Assembly: GCA_001970955.1 (NCBI GenBank)
Contig: MPUH01000253.1
Span: 1 to 64,000 of the forward strand
Source: Stentor coeruleus
Taxonomy: Eukaryota > Ciliophora > Heterotrichea > Heterotrichida > Stentoridae
DNA length: 64,000 bases
Reading direction: 5' to 3'
The notes beneath the pieces are model-generated. The model was not told the DNA's origin and did not search any database. It worked only from the letters and a program-made list of their open reading frames with translations. The position numbers and the translations under genes are program-made. Below, in pieces: positions 33,707-42,062 of the stretch (position 1 is the first letter of the stretch; every line of letters starts with the position of its first letter).

Positions 33707-33842
33707 GTATAGTTTGCACTTGTTTTCCTAATTTTTAAGATAATCATAAATTTACTCAAATACACAATCCACAAGTATAGTTTGCACTTGTTTTCCTAAT
33801 TTTTAAGATAATCATAAATTTACTCAAATACACAATCCACAA
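33707..33842. repeat. 68-nt perfect tandem duplication
   Basis: Copies 33707-33774 and 33775-33842 are identical and adjacent, without an N. It may be a recent duplication or a merged version of the same assembly fault. Confidence 0.85.
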
Positions 33843-34228
33843 GTCTAATATTTGCAGTTCCCCAAAGCCAAACTCTCATTAAATTTTAACCTATAAAATT
33901 CCCATAAAACTCCAACTATCTATCAAACTTTATCCAACTCAAAAGTCCATTAATCAAAATAGCAATGGTACTTACTATTAAAATGGCAGCCTTTTCAAAT
34001 AACTTCAACACTAAAGAATATGTTTAAAAACCTAACCCAAGCACCTCACTAAACATTTAATCAAACATTGAAGAACTAAATCAAAAATCACTCCAAGCCA
34101 ACACCTTTATCATCTTCCCAAAGACATAAAAATTATTTCACCACAAGCAACCAAATACTTCCAAGCTTAACCCCATAGCTTTCTCCTTATATTCTTACAA
34201 ATAAACCTAAAATAACACAAATAATAAA

Positions 34229-34939
34229 TTATAAGTCAAAAGGCTCGTCAAGGAGGTCATTATATGCATCCAAATCAATAACAGGGCACGGTTGCGAAAA
34301 AGTATTAGAAATTCTTTCTTCGTTATAACTAAACAACTCCTGTTCACAGTAATTATAATAGACAAACCACTCATCACTACCAAGCTTGTACTTTTTTTCA
34401 AGCGCTCCCTGTCCATAATTTGTAAACCAATCTTTGAATTTGCTTTTAAAAAAGCAACTTTCAAAAAGAAAACTTTTATACTGCTTCCCATAAGAAAGAA
34501 ATCTTCTTTTTTTCCCTGGTTTTCCATTTGCACTGAAATAAAATTTCCAAAAAAGTTTTTCTTCGTTACAAAAGTCTTTCCAATGGAGGTCAATAACTTT
34601 TCTCATATATGATCTAAAGGCTCTAAGCCAAAACTTATCTTTTTCTTCAGTTTTGATTCTGATAGGATCATCAGGTCTGAGAGGTTTTCTTCCTCTTTTA
34701 GGCTTTTCATAGGGTTTAGGTTCTTGGACAGCATCCATCAGATTAAGAATTTCTGAGTATTTTTGCTCTAAAAGGGCACTAGAAAAGGGATCAGTCGAGC
34801 TTGTTATGCTGCTGGTATATTTGCTGATGTCAATTTCAATATCAAATTTTTCATCTCTTAAGTCTTGGAAAATAGCCTACATTTAACATACATCAAGATT
34901 CACTTGATTGGCTACCGGTATTTCATCTCTTTCCATCAT
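34229..34939 (-). CDS. Basic protein with AT-hook-like motif, one 15-nt intron
   Basis: Exon 1 starts at 34939 (MMERDEIPVANQVNLD), the intron at 34877-34891 reads GTATGTTAAATGTAG, and exon 2 runs to 34229, giving about 231 residues. The motif KPKRGRKPLRPDDP near residue 75 resembles an AT-hook (RGRP-type DNA minor-groove binder). The remainder is rich in aromatic and Lys residues (FWLRAFRSYMRKVIDLHWKD, LFWKFYFS), like a compact helical domain. A nuclear DNA-binding role is inferred only from the hook-like motif. It lies 80 nt upstream, on the same strand, of the copine gene end. Confidence 0.72.
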
Positions 34940-35019
34940 ATTATAAGAACCATTTTACTAATATCAAATATCTATTAACCTATTGGTCCTCATAAAATCA
35001 CATCAAAGTCTAACTTTTC

Positions 35020-36519
35020 TTAACGCTTCACAACTTCAGGCATAAAATCAATCATTTGCATATAAGATGTAACTTGATTAGGAACTTCTTTAAGTACCTC
35101 ACAAGCTAATTGAGAAATTTTCCCTTGATAACTATTATAATTGACGAATTGAACAATATCCCTAAGAGCTTTATTCCCTGAGTTATCAATAAGAATTTCT
35201 CCATCACAATCAAGTTTCTTCATAACATCAAAGTCTGAATTCCCAATACCAAGTATAATAATACTAATAGGCAAAGATGAGGCTCTAACAATACTATTTA
35301 TTGTTTGATCAATATCAGAAATCTCACCATTTGTCAATATAAGTAAAACATAATAACCATTATTTGATGAAATTGATGATGCAGATGATATTAATTCATC
35401 TATAATATAATGAAGCTCACCAGGAGATGATTGTGATATTTTCCCAATAGATGAATGATATATTTTTAATATCCCTCTAGCACCATTAACATAAGGACTT
35501 GTTGAATCTCCTGTTAAAGGAAAACATTGGCTTATTGACCCTCCTGGAGGTATACCACCAAAACCATATACAGGAAAGTTTCTATCTGAATCATATGCTT
35601 CTAAGATACTGCCAATTTCCCATATTGCATCTTCGTAATCATCTGAAGTTTGATCTTCGGTAAAAATATGATTTTGGGTAAAGTCAATTGCTACAGAAAA
35701 TGATATTTGTAAACCTTTGTGCAGGTAGTCTATAAATGTTAGAGATTTTTTTACACGGCAATCAGAGATGAGGATTGTTCCTGAAAACCTGTTTTTCCCT
35801 GGCAAGGTTAGTTTGAAAGTACTTCCTGGGGTTGTTAAAGAGCTAAGAGTGGTTTCAAAGGACCCAATAAATTCATCAGAACCTACTTTGTCCCAGTCAT
35901 AGCATTCAATTTTAATAGGTTTTGATCTGTCGGAATTACATAGTTGATGATCAGTTAACCCTACAGGAGCCCATACTGGATCTAAAGTGTCGTTTATAAT
36001 CTCAGTCCTTTTAACTTCAATCCATTGATTGTGACCAAGACTTCTATAAAACACCAAATAAGGGTCGCTTTTACCAAATGTATCTTTTTTATCAAGTCCT
36101 ACACCTCTCAATGATAGCATGTACTTTTCTTTACTTTGTCTAACTTCTTCAACCCTTACAATCAGCTTTCCTTCGTTTGTCAGGTTCAAAAAACTTGTTT
36201 TTTTTCTAACAAGCTCACCTAATAAAACGTCTATAATACCAAGATCATCTGAAGTTCCTCTATCGAAGTCATAAACAATAAATCTTAATGGTTGACTAGC
36301 TTCAAAGAAATAGTCAAGCTGAAAAGATGTGTTCCAATTTGGATTTAGATCATTCTTTATTACTTCTGTACTACCCACAACAGTGTATGGTCCACCTGGA
36401 GTAAGTTGCTGTAAAAGTGTACAAAAAGGATCACTTTTGCTGAATGTGTCTAGGTCCACTAGGTTTTTGGCTGAGAGAAAAATATCAACTTTTGTCGTAG
36501 TAGTATTTGCTTCTACCAT
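35020..36519 (-). CDS. Copine (C2A-C2B-vWA), degenerate MIDAS
   Basis: The 499-residue product has the copine plan: C2A (VDIFLSAKNLVDLDTFSKSD), C2B (LRGVGLDKKDTFGKSDPYL and ECYDWDKVGSDEFIG, with Ca2+-ligand Asp present), and a C-terminal vWA/copine domain (PVYGFGGIPPG, LLILTNGEISDIDQTI). Copines move to membranes on Ca2+ rise. Here the vWA metal site is altered: VAIDFTQNHIF has DxTxN where copines have DxTxSN, and the usual SLHY stretch is missing. A second copine at 61844 has the opposite pattern. Single exon; the ATG at 36519 precedes the first C2 strand. Confidence 0.93.
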   Translation of the reverse strand: MVEANTTTTKVDIFLSAKNLVDLDTFSKSDPFCTLLQQLTPGGPYTVVGSTEVIKNDLNPNWNTSFQLDYFFEASQPLRFIVYDFDRGTSDDLGIIDVLLGELVRKKTSFLNLTNEGKLIVRVEEVRQSKEKYMLSLRGVGLDKKDTFGKSDPYLVFYRSLGHNQWIEVKRTEIINDTLDPVWAPVGLTDHQLCNSDRSKPIKIECYDWDKVGSDEFIGSFETTLSSLTTPGSTFKLTLPGKNRFSGTILISDCRVKKSLTFIDYLHKGLQISFSVAIDFTQNHIFTEDQTSDDYEDAIWEIGSILEAYDSDRNFPVYGFGGIPPGGSISQCFPLTGDSTSPYVNGARGILKIYHSSIGKISQSSPGELHYIIDELISSASSISSNNGYYVLLILTNGEISDIDQTINSIVRASSLPISIIILGIGNSDFDVMKKLDCDGEILIDNSGNKALRDIVQFVNYNSYQGKISQLACEVLKEVPNQVTSYMQMIDFMPEVVKR

Positions 36520-36851
36520 TTATAAATTTAATATATTAGTCTTAGTTTCCAATAGTAAAAACATAGTTAAATCAAAGATCAGGATTGGTAGAATAGAGTT
36601 AGAGTTTTAACTGTATTATTAGTTATAAGATGATTCTAGAAAACATTATATAATTAACATAATTTTTTTATTAAAAAGGATATAAAGTAAATTTATTATA
36701 ATTATAGAATTTTGCAGGCTTATATGAATATAGAGAAAGATACTTCATGTATAGATATTGATTTAATAGAGTGTTTTTTTTTCTTTTTTGTATTATGTAT
36801 AGATGATATACTCTCTACTTCAGGCTGTCTTTCCCTAAAAAATCCTAATTA
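36520..36851. other. Intergenic, no gene seen
   Basis: About 330 nt of AT-rich sequence between two minus-strand genes. Nothing recognised. Confidence 0.5.
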
Positions 36852-37286
36852 TTAATTATATCTGATATTATCATAATCAGATGCTTGATTGGTGTTAGAG
36901 ATGATTTTCCCAAGGACTCCAGTGAATATTACAACAGATAATATTTGCATTTTATAGGCAGCTGGGTTTAAATTAAGACGATCACTCCACACATTAAATA
37001 TTACAATACCACTAAGACTATAGTTTAACCAGAAGTCCTTCTTTGTAATATTCTCAAAAGTCTTGATGAAAAACCACCATATCCCAAGAACCCCTCCTGT
37101 AAAGACTGATGTTCTAAACATATACGAAGACATATGTTTGATACTCATCAATTTAGAAGGCATAGGCATTACTTCTGATCTAAAAGCATAAGCATAAATA
37201 AGCCCAATATTTGCACCTTTAATAAACCATTCAACCCCAGCATCCAAAGGCAAATTGTTTTCTTTGCAGTATTCGGTATTATCCAT
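36852..37286 (-). CDS. Small multi-pass membrane protein, possibly Tim17/NDUFA11-like mitochondrial
   Basis: The 144-residue product has three or four hydrophobic segments: IGLIYAYAFRSEVM, TSVFTGGVLGIWWFFIKTF, LNYSLSGIVIFNVW and ILSVVIFTGVLGKII. Glycines within the segments and the polar stretch FENITKKDFWLN before the third one recall the Tim17/Tim22/NDUFA11 (complex I B14.7) superfamily. The identification is tentative. Support comes from context: it is head to head, 24 nt from OPA3, a mitochondrial protein. Confidence 0.62.
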   Translation of the reverse strand: MDNTEYCKENNLPLDAGVEWFIKGANIGLIYAYAFRSEVMPMPSKLMSIKHMSSYMFRTSVFTGGVLGIWWFFIKTFENITKKDFWLNYSLSGIVIFNVWSDRLNLNPAAYKMQILSVVIFTGVLGKIISNTNQASDYDNIRYN

Positions 37287-37310
37287 CTTGAAAAAATTAT
37301 TAGATAAATA
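37287..37310. promoter_or_regulatory. 24-bp divergent spacer of a mitochondrial-type gene pair
   Basis: Only 24 bp separate the two start codons, so the genes must share promoter elements or have them within coding sequence. Co-expression of the pair is likely. Confidence 0.5.
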
Positions 37311-37850
37311 ATGATTCCTCTTTTCAAGGTTGTTTCCTTAGCGATTAGAATGTTCACAAGACCCTTGAGCAATTATTTGAAAAGTTCCTTGAAGTATAAG
37401 AACGATCATCACCCTTTAGTAAGAAAAAGCATCCTATCATTAGGTCAACTCTACCATGTGCTGCAAATAAAAATACAAAGAAGAATCATGAATATGTCAT
37501 CCTCAGATACCTATGTAAAACCATTAAGTGATGAGAAAGCTCTAGAGCAAGGTGCTGAGTTTATTGGAGAAATCTTAGCCTATGGGACACTTTTTATATG
37601 GGGAGTCTATGAGATCAATAAATTTTCTAATGATGCTAAAGCTAAAGATGATAAACAAGCTGCGATATTAGAAAAAATTGATGAAAGACTTGACAATTTG
37701 GAAAAAGGAAAGACTGATTTGTTATCAAAAATTCATTTGAAAATTGAAGGTTTGGATACAGAGTATAAGAAAATACTAGAGATGGCGGAAAAGGGAATAA
37801 ATAAGCAATATTGTGATGAAAGTACTGATACAGAAGAGGATATACTTTAA
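37311..37850 (+). CDS. OPA3: OPA3 family mitochondrial protein
   Basis: The first 110 residues carry OPA3 features: MIPLFKVVSLAIRMFTRPLSN (mitochondrial-type N-terminus), GQLYHVLQIKIQRRIM, VKPLSDEKALEQGAEFIGEI and a single hydrophobic segment. OPA3 sits in mitochondrial membranes and affects their shape; its biochemical role is unknown. The C-terminal 70 residues are a coiled coil (KDDKQAAILEKIDERLDNLE) ending acidic, a common extension in non-animal members. Single exon. Confidence 0.87.
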   Translation: MIPLFKVVSLAIRMFTRPLSNYLKSSLKYKNDHHPLVRKSILSLGQLYHVLQIKIQRRIMNMSSSDTYVKPLSDEKALEQGAEFIGEILAYGTLFIWGVYEINKFSNDAKAKDDKQAAILEKIDERLDNLEKGKTDLLSKIHLKIEGLDTEYKKILEMAEKGINKQYCDESTDTEEDIL

Positions 37851-38424
37851 TTAATTATTTTAGGATGAAGATGAAAGTTGGATTTTTATATGTAAAATAC
37901 AGGATTTATGTAGGATGATAATGAAGGGCTAAGAATTTGTGATTGAAATAAATAGTTTTGGGCTTTTTTGTGGGAAAATAGCTGGTATGAGGATGAGATT
38001 AGGTTTTTATATTGAGATTGGGTTTGACTATAGATTGTATTGGTATTGTATGATTATTAGAAAAAAAATATGCTTATAGAGTTTTTATGAGGATTATATA
38101 TCATTTTATAAATAAAGTGGTTATTATAAACAAAAAATTATCAAATTTCTATCCTGGTTTTGGGTATAAATAATAATGAATACATACTGTAATTCTATAT
38201 TTTTTATTTAACAAGTTAAGTCATTTCTTTTAATAAAATTATATCCGAAAATCAACTAATCTAAGAGTCTAGTTATTATAAAACTCAAATTCAAATCAAT
38301 CTCATTCAACATAAAGTTACAGCATCTAAAACCCCAAAAAGTATTTTTCTAACGAGCAATTTTAATTTAAACAAACACTACTCATCCCACAAATAAAGAA
38401 ATATTATTAACTATTCTTAATCCT
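37851..38424. other. Convergent intergenic region, no gene seen
   Basis: About 570 nt, G-over-C until about 38080 and C-over-G from about 38230, matching the facing 3' ends. Nothing else recognised. Confidence 0.55.
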
Positions 38425-40542
38425 CTACATCTCCAAAAACTGTGCTAAGGTATTAGAGTTACAAATACAGAGTTCAGCTTTCAATTTGAGTTTTCTAGCA
38501 ACATTTTCACATAACCCTGCATATTTATCTTTCCTTTTAATCCCCACAATTTTAATCCTACTCCTATATCCCTGATATAAATATGTTAAAATTGAATTCC
38601 TATAGCTACTTGCAATCAAAACTGGGCTACGAATATGTGTGCCAACAAAAGCACTTACTTCAAAAACCGCAGCAATATTTTCATTAACAGCAAATTTTAT
38701 CTGCAGTTCTTCAACTTTATTATTTAACATCAGTCCATAAACATTAATAATTTTCCTAAAATTCAATTTCTGACATAGTTTATAATCTCCAATATAAGGT
38801 GTATTAACTGCTGTATTGATTTTATACAGGGCTTCTTCAATTATTGTATGTAAAAGATTTGTAAACTCTTTATCTTCTTCATAGTTAAAAAATTCTTTTA
38901 GTACTAAACATGAACAATCAAATGGAGAAATTCCAAGGTCTTCACAAGTTCTGTTTAGTAATGCTAATTCTGTAAAAAGATTAACATATATATTACTTTT
39001 AGGTTGATTTTCATAATTACTTCCATAAGGCATATGTGCAAGATAATTTATAGTAGGTCTAAGGTCTTTTTTAGTTGTAAGCCTTTGAGTGTTAATTTTA
39101 AGATTTTCATATGAGCCTGGGATTCTATCAAGTAGACTATTTGATGCTATTAGAAAAAACACTGGGAGTTTATTTTCTTGATAAGCTTCAATATCTTGGT
39201 ACCAGTTTCCATATCTCATCCCATGGTCAGCATGTAGAAATATTGCTATTTCATGCTCGTCACTCATAGTTTTTATATAAAATTCAAGAAATTCTATCAA
39301 ATCCTCATCTAAAGTTGCAGCATGTTGTCCAGTAGCCTCATGAGCAGTACTCATATGTAAATACATCCACTGATTCAAACCTTTATAAAGCCGTGAAAAT
39401 TCTTGAGTATAATTAAAAGTATACCAATGAGACATGTATTTGCCTATACACCTTTGAACTGGTTTTGAAAATATCTCATGATCAAGGTCTAGAATTGATT
39501 TGGCTACACAATAGAGTGAACGTACTTTATAATCAACGCTTGGATAACGGCCGATTGCATTAGGAAAGTAATAATTACAATCTTCTAATGCTAATAAAGA
39601 GACAAACCCATATTGTTTGAAAAAATTCCACATAGAATAATTGTAAAGGGCATCATATTCACGTGGGATTTCAGATTCAATTATTGGGAGGTCTGAGAAT
39701 ATTGGGAGGATGTTTTGTACTGAAGAACTTCCAAAGACATTATGGAGGAGGAAGTCGAATGCTGAGAATTTTGATGAAAGACTGTTGAGATAAGCTACTG
39801 TTTTTGGAAGTTTGCGGTAGAAATGTCTTCGTGAGTAGCTGTCGATAGTTAGTTGTAACACAATTAGAGGCTTGTGTTTTAATTTAAGGTTTTCCATACG
39901 TTTTGATGTTTCTTCATAAAGAGTTGAATTCCATCTTGGGATATAAATCAAAGAATTATAGTTCTCCCCATCACAACTTGCAAAGGCAAATTCTTCTTTT
40001 TCAAGTTTAACAGGCTTATTATACTTTTTTTTTTCTATTAAAGGTTTGATTTCTGGTAGCAAAAATAAACGACCTTTCCTATCATTTGGTTCAAGTAAAT
40101 AATATGGCTCACCGATCTTACATTCCATAGTAAAAGTATTTGTTGTATAGTTCAGATTTGAAATAGGTACTTCTTCTTTTATATAAGTAGAGCATTTAGG
40201 ATATGTGTATGGAGGGAATATAAAATCTCCATTAGCCTGACTATATCCCATAACAGAAGGATTACATTTAAGTTTTTTGTTATTTGATAGAACATCAGAT
40301 GAGTCAATATGAAATAACCCTTGATAATCATCAAAAACAGTGATATCTTGATCATCATTTTTAGAATCGCTTTCCTTTGAAGTTTTTTCTAAAACGAAAG
40401 GGCTAACTGTGATTAATGAGGTTTGGGGATCATATATTGAAGTGTGTACATTACGCTGAAATCTACTTATCTCGGTACTATATAATACTATAAATACTGA
40501 GTAAATAGCTAAACACAATAGGACTACCCATCCTGGCACCAT
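38425..40542 (-). CDS. DUF229 (alkaline-phosphatase-superfamily-like) type II membrane protein
   Basis: The 705-residue product has an N-terminal signal anchor (WVVLLCLAIYSVFIVLY), then a large luminal or external domain. DUF229 marks are LIVLQLTIDSYSRRHFYRKLPKT near residue 230 and HADHGMRYG near residue 440, corresponding to the metal-site segments of sulfatase/alkaline-phosphatase-fold enzymes. About ten Cys and several N-x-S/T sites fit secretion. Function of the family is not established; a hydrolase or transferase on glycans is often supposed. Single exon; the ATG at 40542 directly precedes the anchor. Confidence 0.85.
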   Translation of the reverse strand: MVPGWVVLLCLAIYSVFIVLYSTEISRFQRNVHTSIYDPQTSLITVSPFVLEKTSKESDSKNDDQDITVFDDYQGLFHIDSSDVLSNNKKLKCNPSVMGYSQANGDFIFPPYTYPKCSTYIKEEVPISNLNYTTNTFTMECKIGEPYYLLEPNDRKGRLFLLPEIKPLIEKKKYNKPVKLEKEEFAFASCDGENYNSLIYIPRWNSTLYEETSKRMENLKLKHKPLIVLQLTIDSYSRRHFYRKLPKTVAYLNSLSSKFSAFDFLLHNVFGSSSVQNILPIFSDLPIIESEIPREYDALYNYSMWNFFKQYGFVSLLALEDCNYYFPNAIGRYPSVDYKVRSLYCVAKSILDLDHEIFSKPVQRCIGKYMSHWYTFNYTQEFSRLYKGLNQWMYLHMSTAHEATGQHAATLDEDLIEFLEFYIKTMSDEHEIAIFLHADHGMRYGNWYQDIEAYQENKLPVFFLIASNSLLDRIPGSYENLKINTQRLTTKKDLRPTINYLAHMPYGSNYENQPKSNIYVNLFTELALLNRTCEDLGISPFDCSCLVLKEFFNYEEDKEFTNLLHTIIEEALYKINTAVNTPYIGDYKLCQKLNFRKIINVYGLMLNNKVEELQIKFAVNENIAAVFEVSAFVGTHIRSPVLIASSYRNSILTYLYQGYRSRIKIVGIKRKDKYAGLCENVARKLKLKAELCICNSNTLAQFLEM

Positions 40543-42062
40543 TATTCAAAATATTATATTAAACTTCAGACTTTTATGATAAAAACTATACTGAAAGATA
40601 AGAGATCATCAACTAATATATATTTATTAGTGAATTATATATTACCTTAAATTAATGTTGAAAATAAATATTAAGTATGCTTATATGTTGATGTAATTTT
40701 TATATAAAGAAATTGTATGCTATAGAAAATGATATAAATTATGTAATACTTAAATATATTGAGTTTATGAAAGATAGATGAATTTACTTCCTACTTTTAA
40801 TTATTTGAGAGTTGCGTATTGTCTTGGAAAGTTTCAATATTCAGTATAGATGTAATGATTTGATACATTTTTTAAATTAAAGATTTTATCAGAAATATCA
40901 GCAAGCAAATGTATAAAAAAAATTCATTTCACTCAAGGCTATTTAATAAACAGTGAAATTTATGATTTTTATTATGAGTAATAGTAAAAATAGCATGAGA
41001 ATAGTTTAGAATCTCACCAAAACTATTGCTAAGCTATTTGAAACTAATCGAATTGTGTAGTTCTTGTCATATTCTTCGTGTTTATTTTCTTAAGTGGAAT
41101 AGTTTTATTTATAGCATAGGCATCCGTAATTTTATTTATTTATGCAAGGTTTAATATATTAGTTTATTTGAACTTTTATTTATCATTTAGTTTTCCAATC
41201 ATAAAACATATGATTTTTATTATATACTTTATTACGATATTGCAAATGATAATTATTTATAAAATGCATGAAGATTCTTAATAATTATTTATAATCGAAT
41301 TATACCATATAATAAAAGCTAACAAAAAATACTGTGAATGATTTTAGGCTATAATTATTACTAAATTTTGCATTTTCACCTGATTTAAATTTTATTGAGA
41401 TTATTTAGTATAAACTAAAACTAAGATAAAATACTGTGAATGATTTTAGGCTATATTTATTACTAAATTTTGCATTTTCACCTGATTTAAATTTTATTGA
41501 GATTATTTAGTATAAACTAAAACTAAGATAGCTACTGAAAATCCAAGAATAATATATAATAGTATTTATGCATTTTTTGGAAAAAATAATAATGCCAAAT
41601 ATCTTCTTTGTAAAGATTAAAATAGCAAAATAGTTAAATTAGGAAAGATTTAGTAAATCTAAACTAAATTTCTTTAAAAATTGAAAAAAGTAAACTATTT
41701 TTAAAGTAGTTCATGTAAATATAAAATGCATTTATCATGAAATAAATTATTAACAAATCTACTCAATGAAGACTAAGTTAATAAGCAAAAAATGTATTGA
41801 AAAATATGCAATTAAGATAATCTTGAAAATTATATAAAGTTATGCCGAAAATATACAATTTATTAATCTTGTAAATCTATTTTTAAGTATTTAAGATTTA
41901 AATAATCTGTTTCTAAATAATAACTAATGATTTTAATATTCAATAGAAAAACTCGCTAATTATAGAATATTTTAAAATAGCAGTAAAGTATAAACAAAAC
42001 CAGAATACTCAAGTATCAATTTAATAATTTCTAACTATCTATTAACTAATTTATCTTTCAAT
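40543..42062. other. Long AT-rich intergenic region
   Basis: About 1.5 kb with no open frame of note. It holds a 102-nt tandem duplication (41327-41530). No skew switch is evident. Nothing else recognised. Confidence 0.55.
41327..41530. repeat. 102-nt near-perfect tandem duplication
   Basis: Copies 41327-41428 and 41429-41530 differ at one base (CTATAATTATT versus CTATATTTATT), which argues for a real duplication or two alleles joined. Confidence 0.85.

Larger units (their letters stand above)
32978..34228. other. Intergenic with an assembly scar and a tandem duplication
   Basis: About 1.25 kb. Contains the 49-nt N-flanked duplication at 32990-33088 and a 68-nt tandem duplication at 33707-33842. 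G-over-C to about 33340, C-over-G from about 33710 to 34200. No gene seen. Confidence 0.6.
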
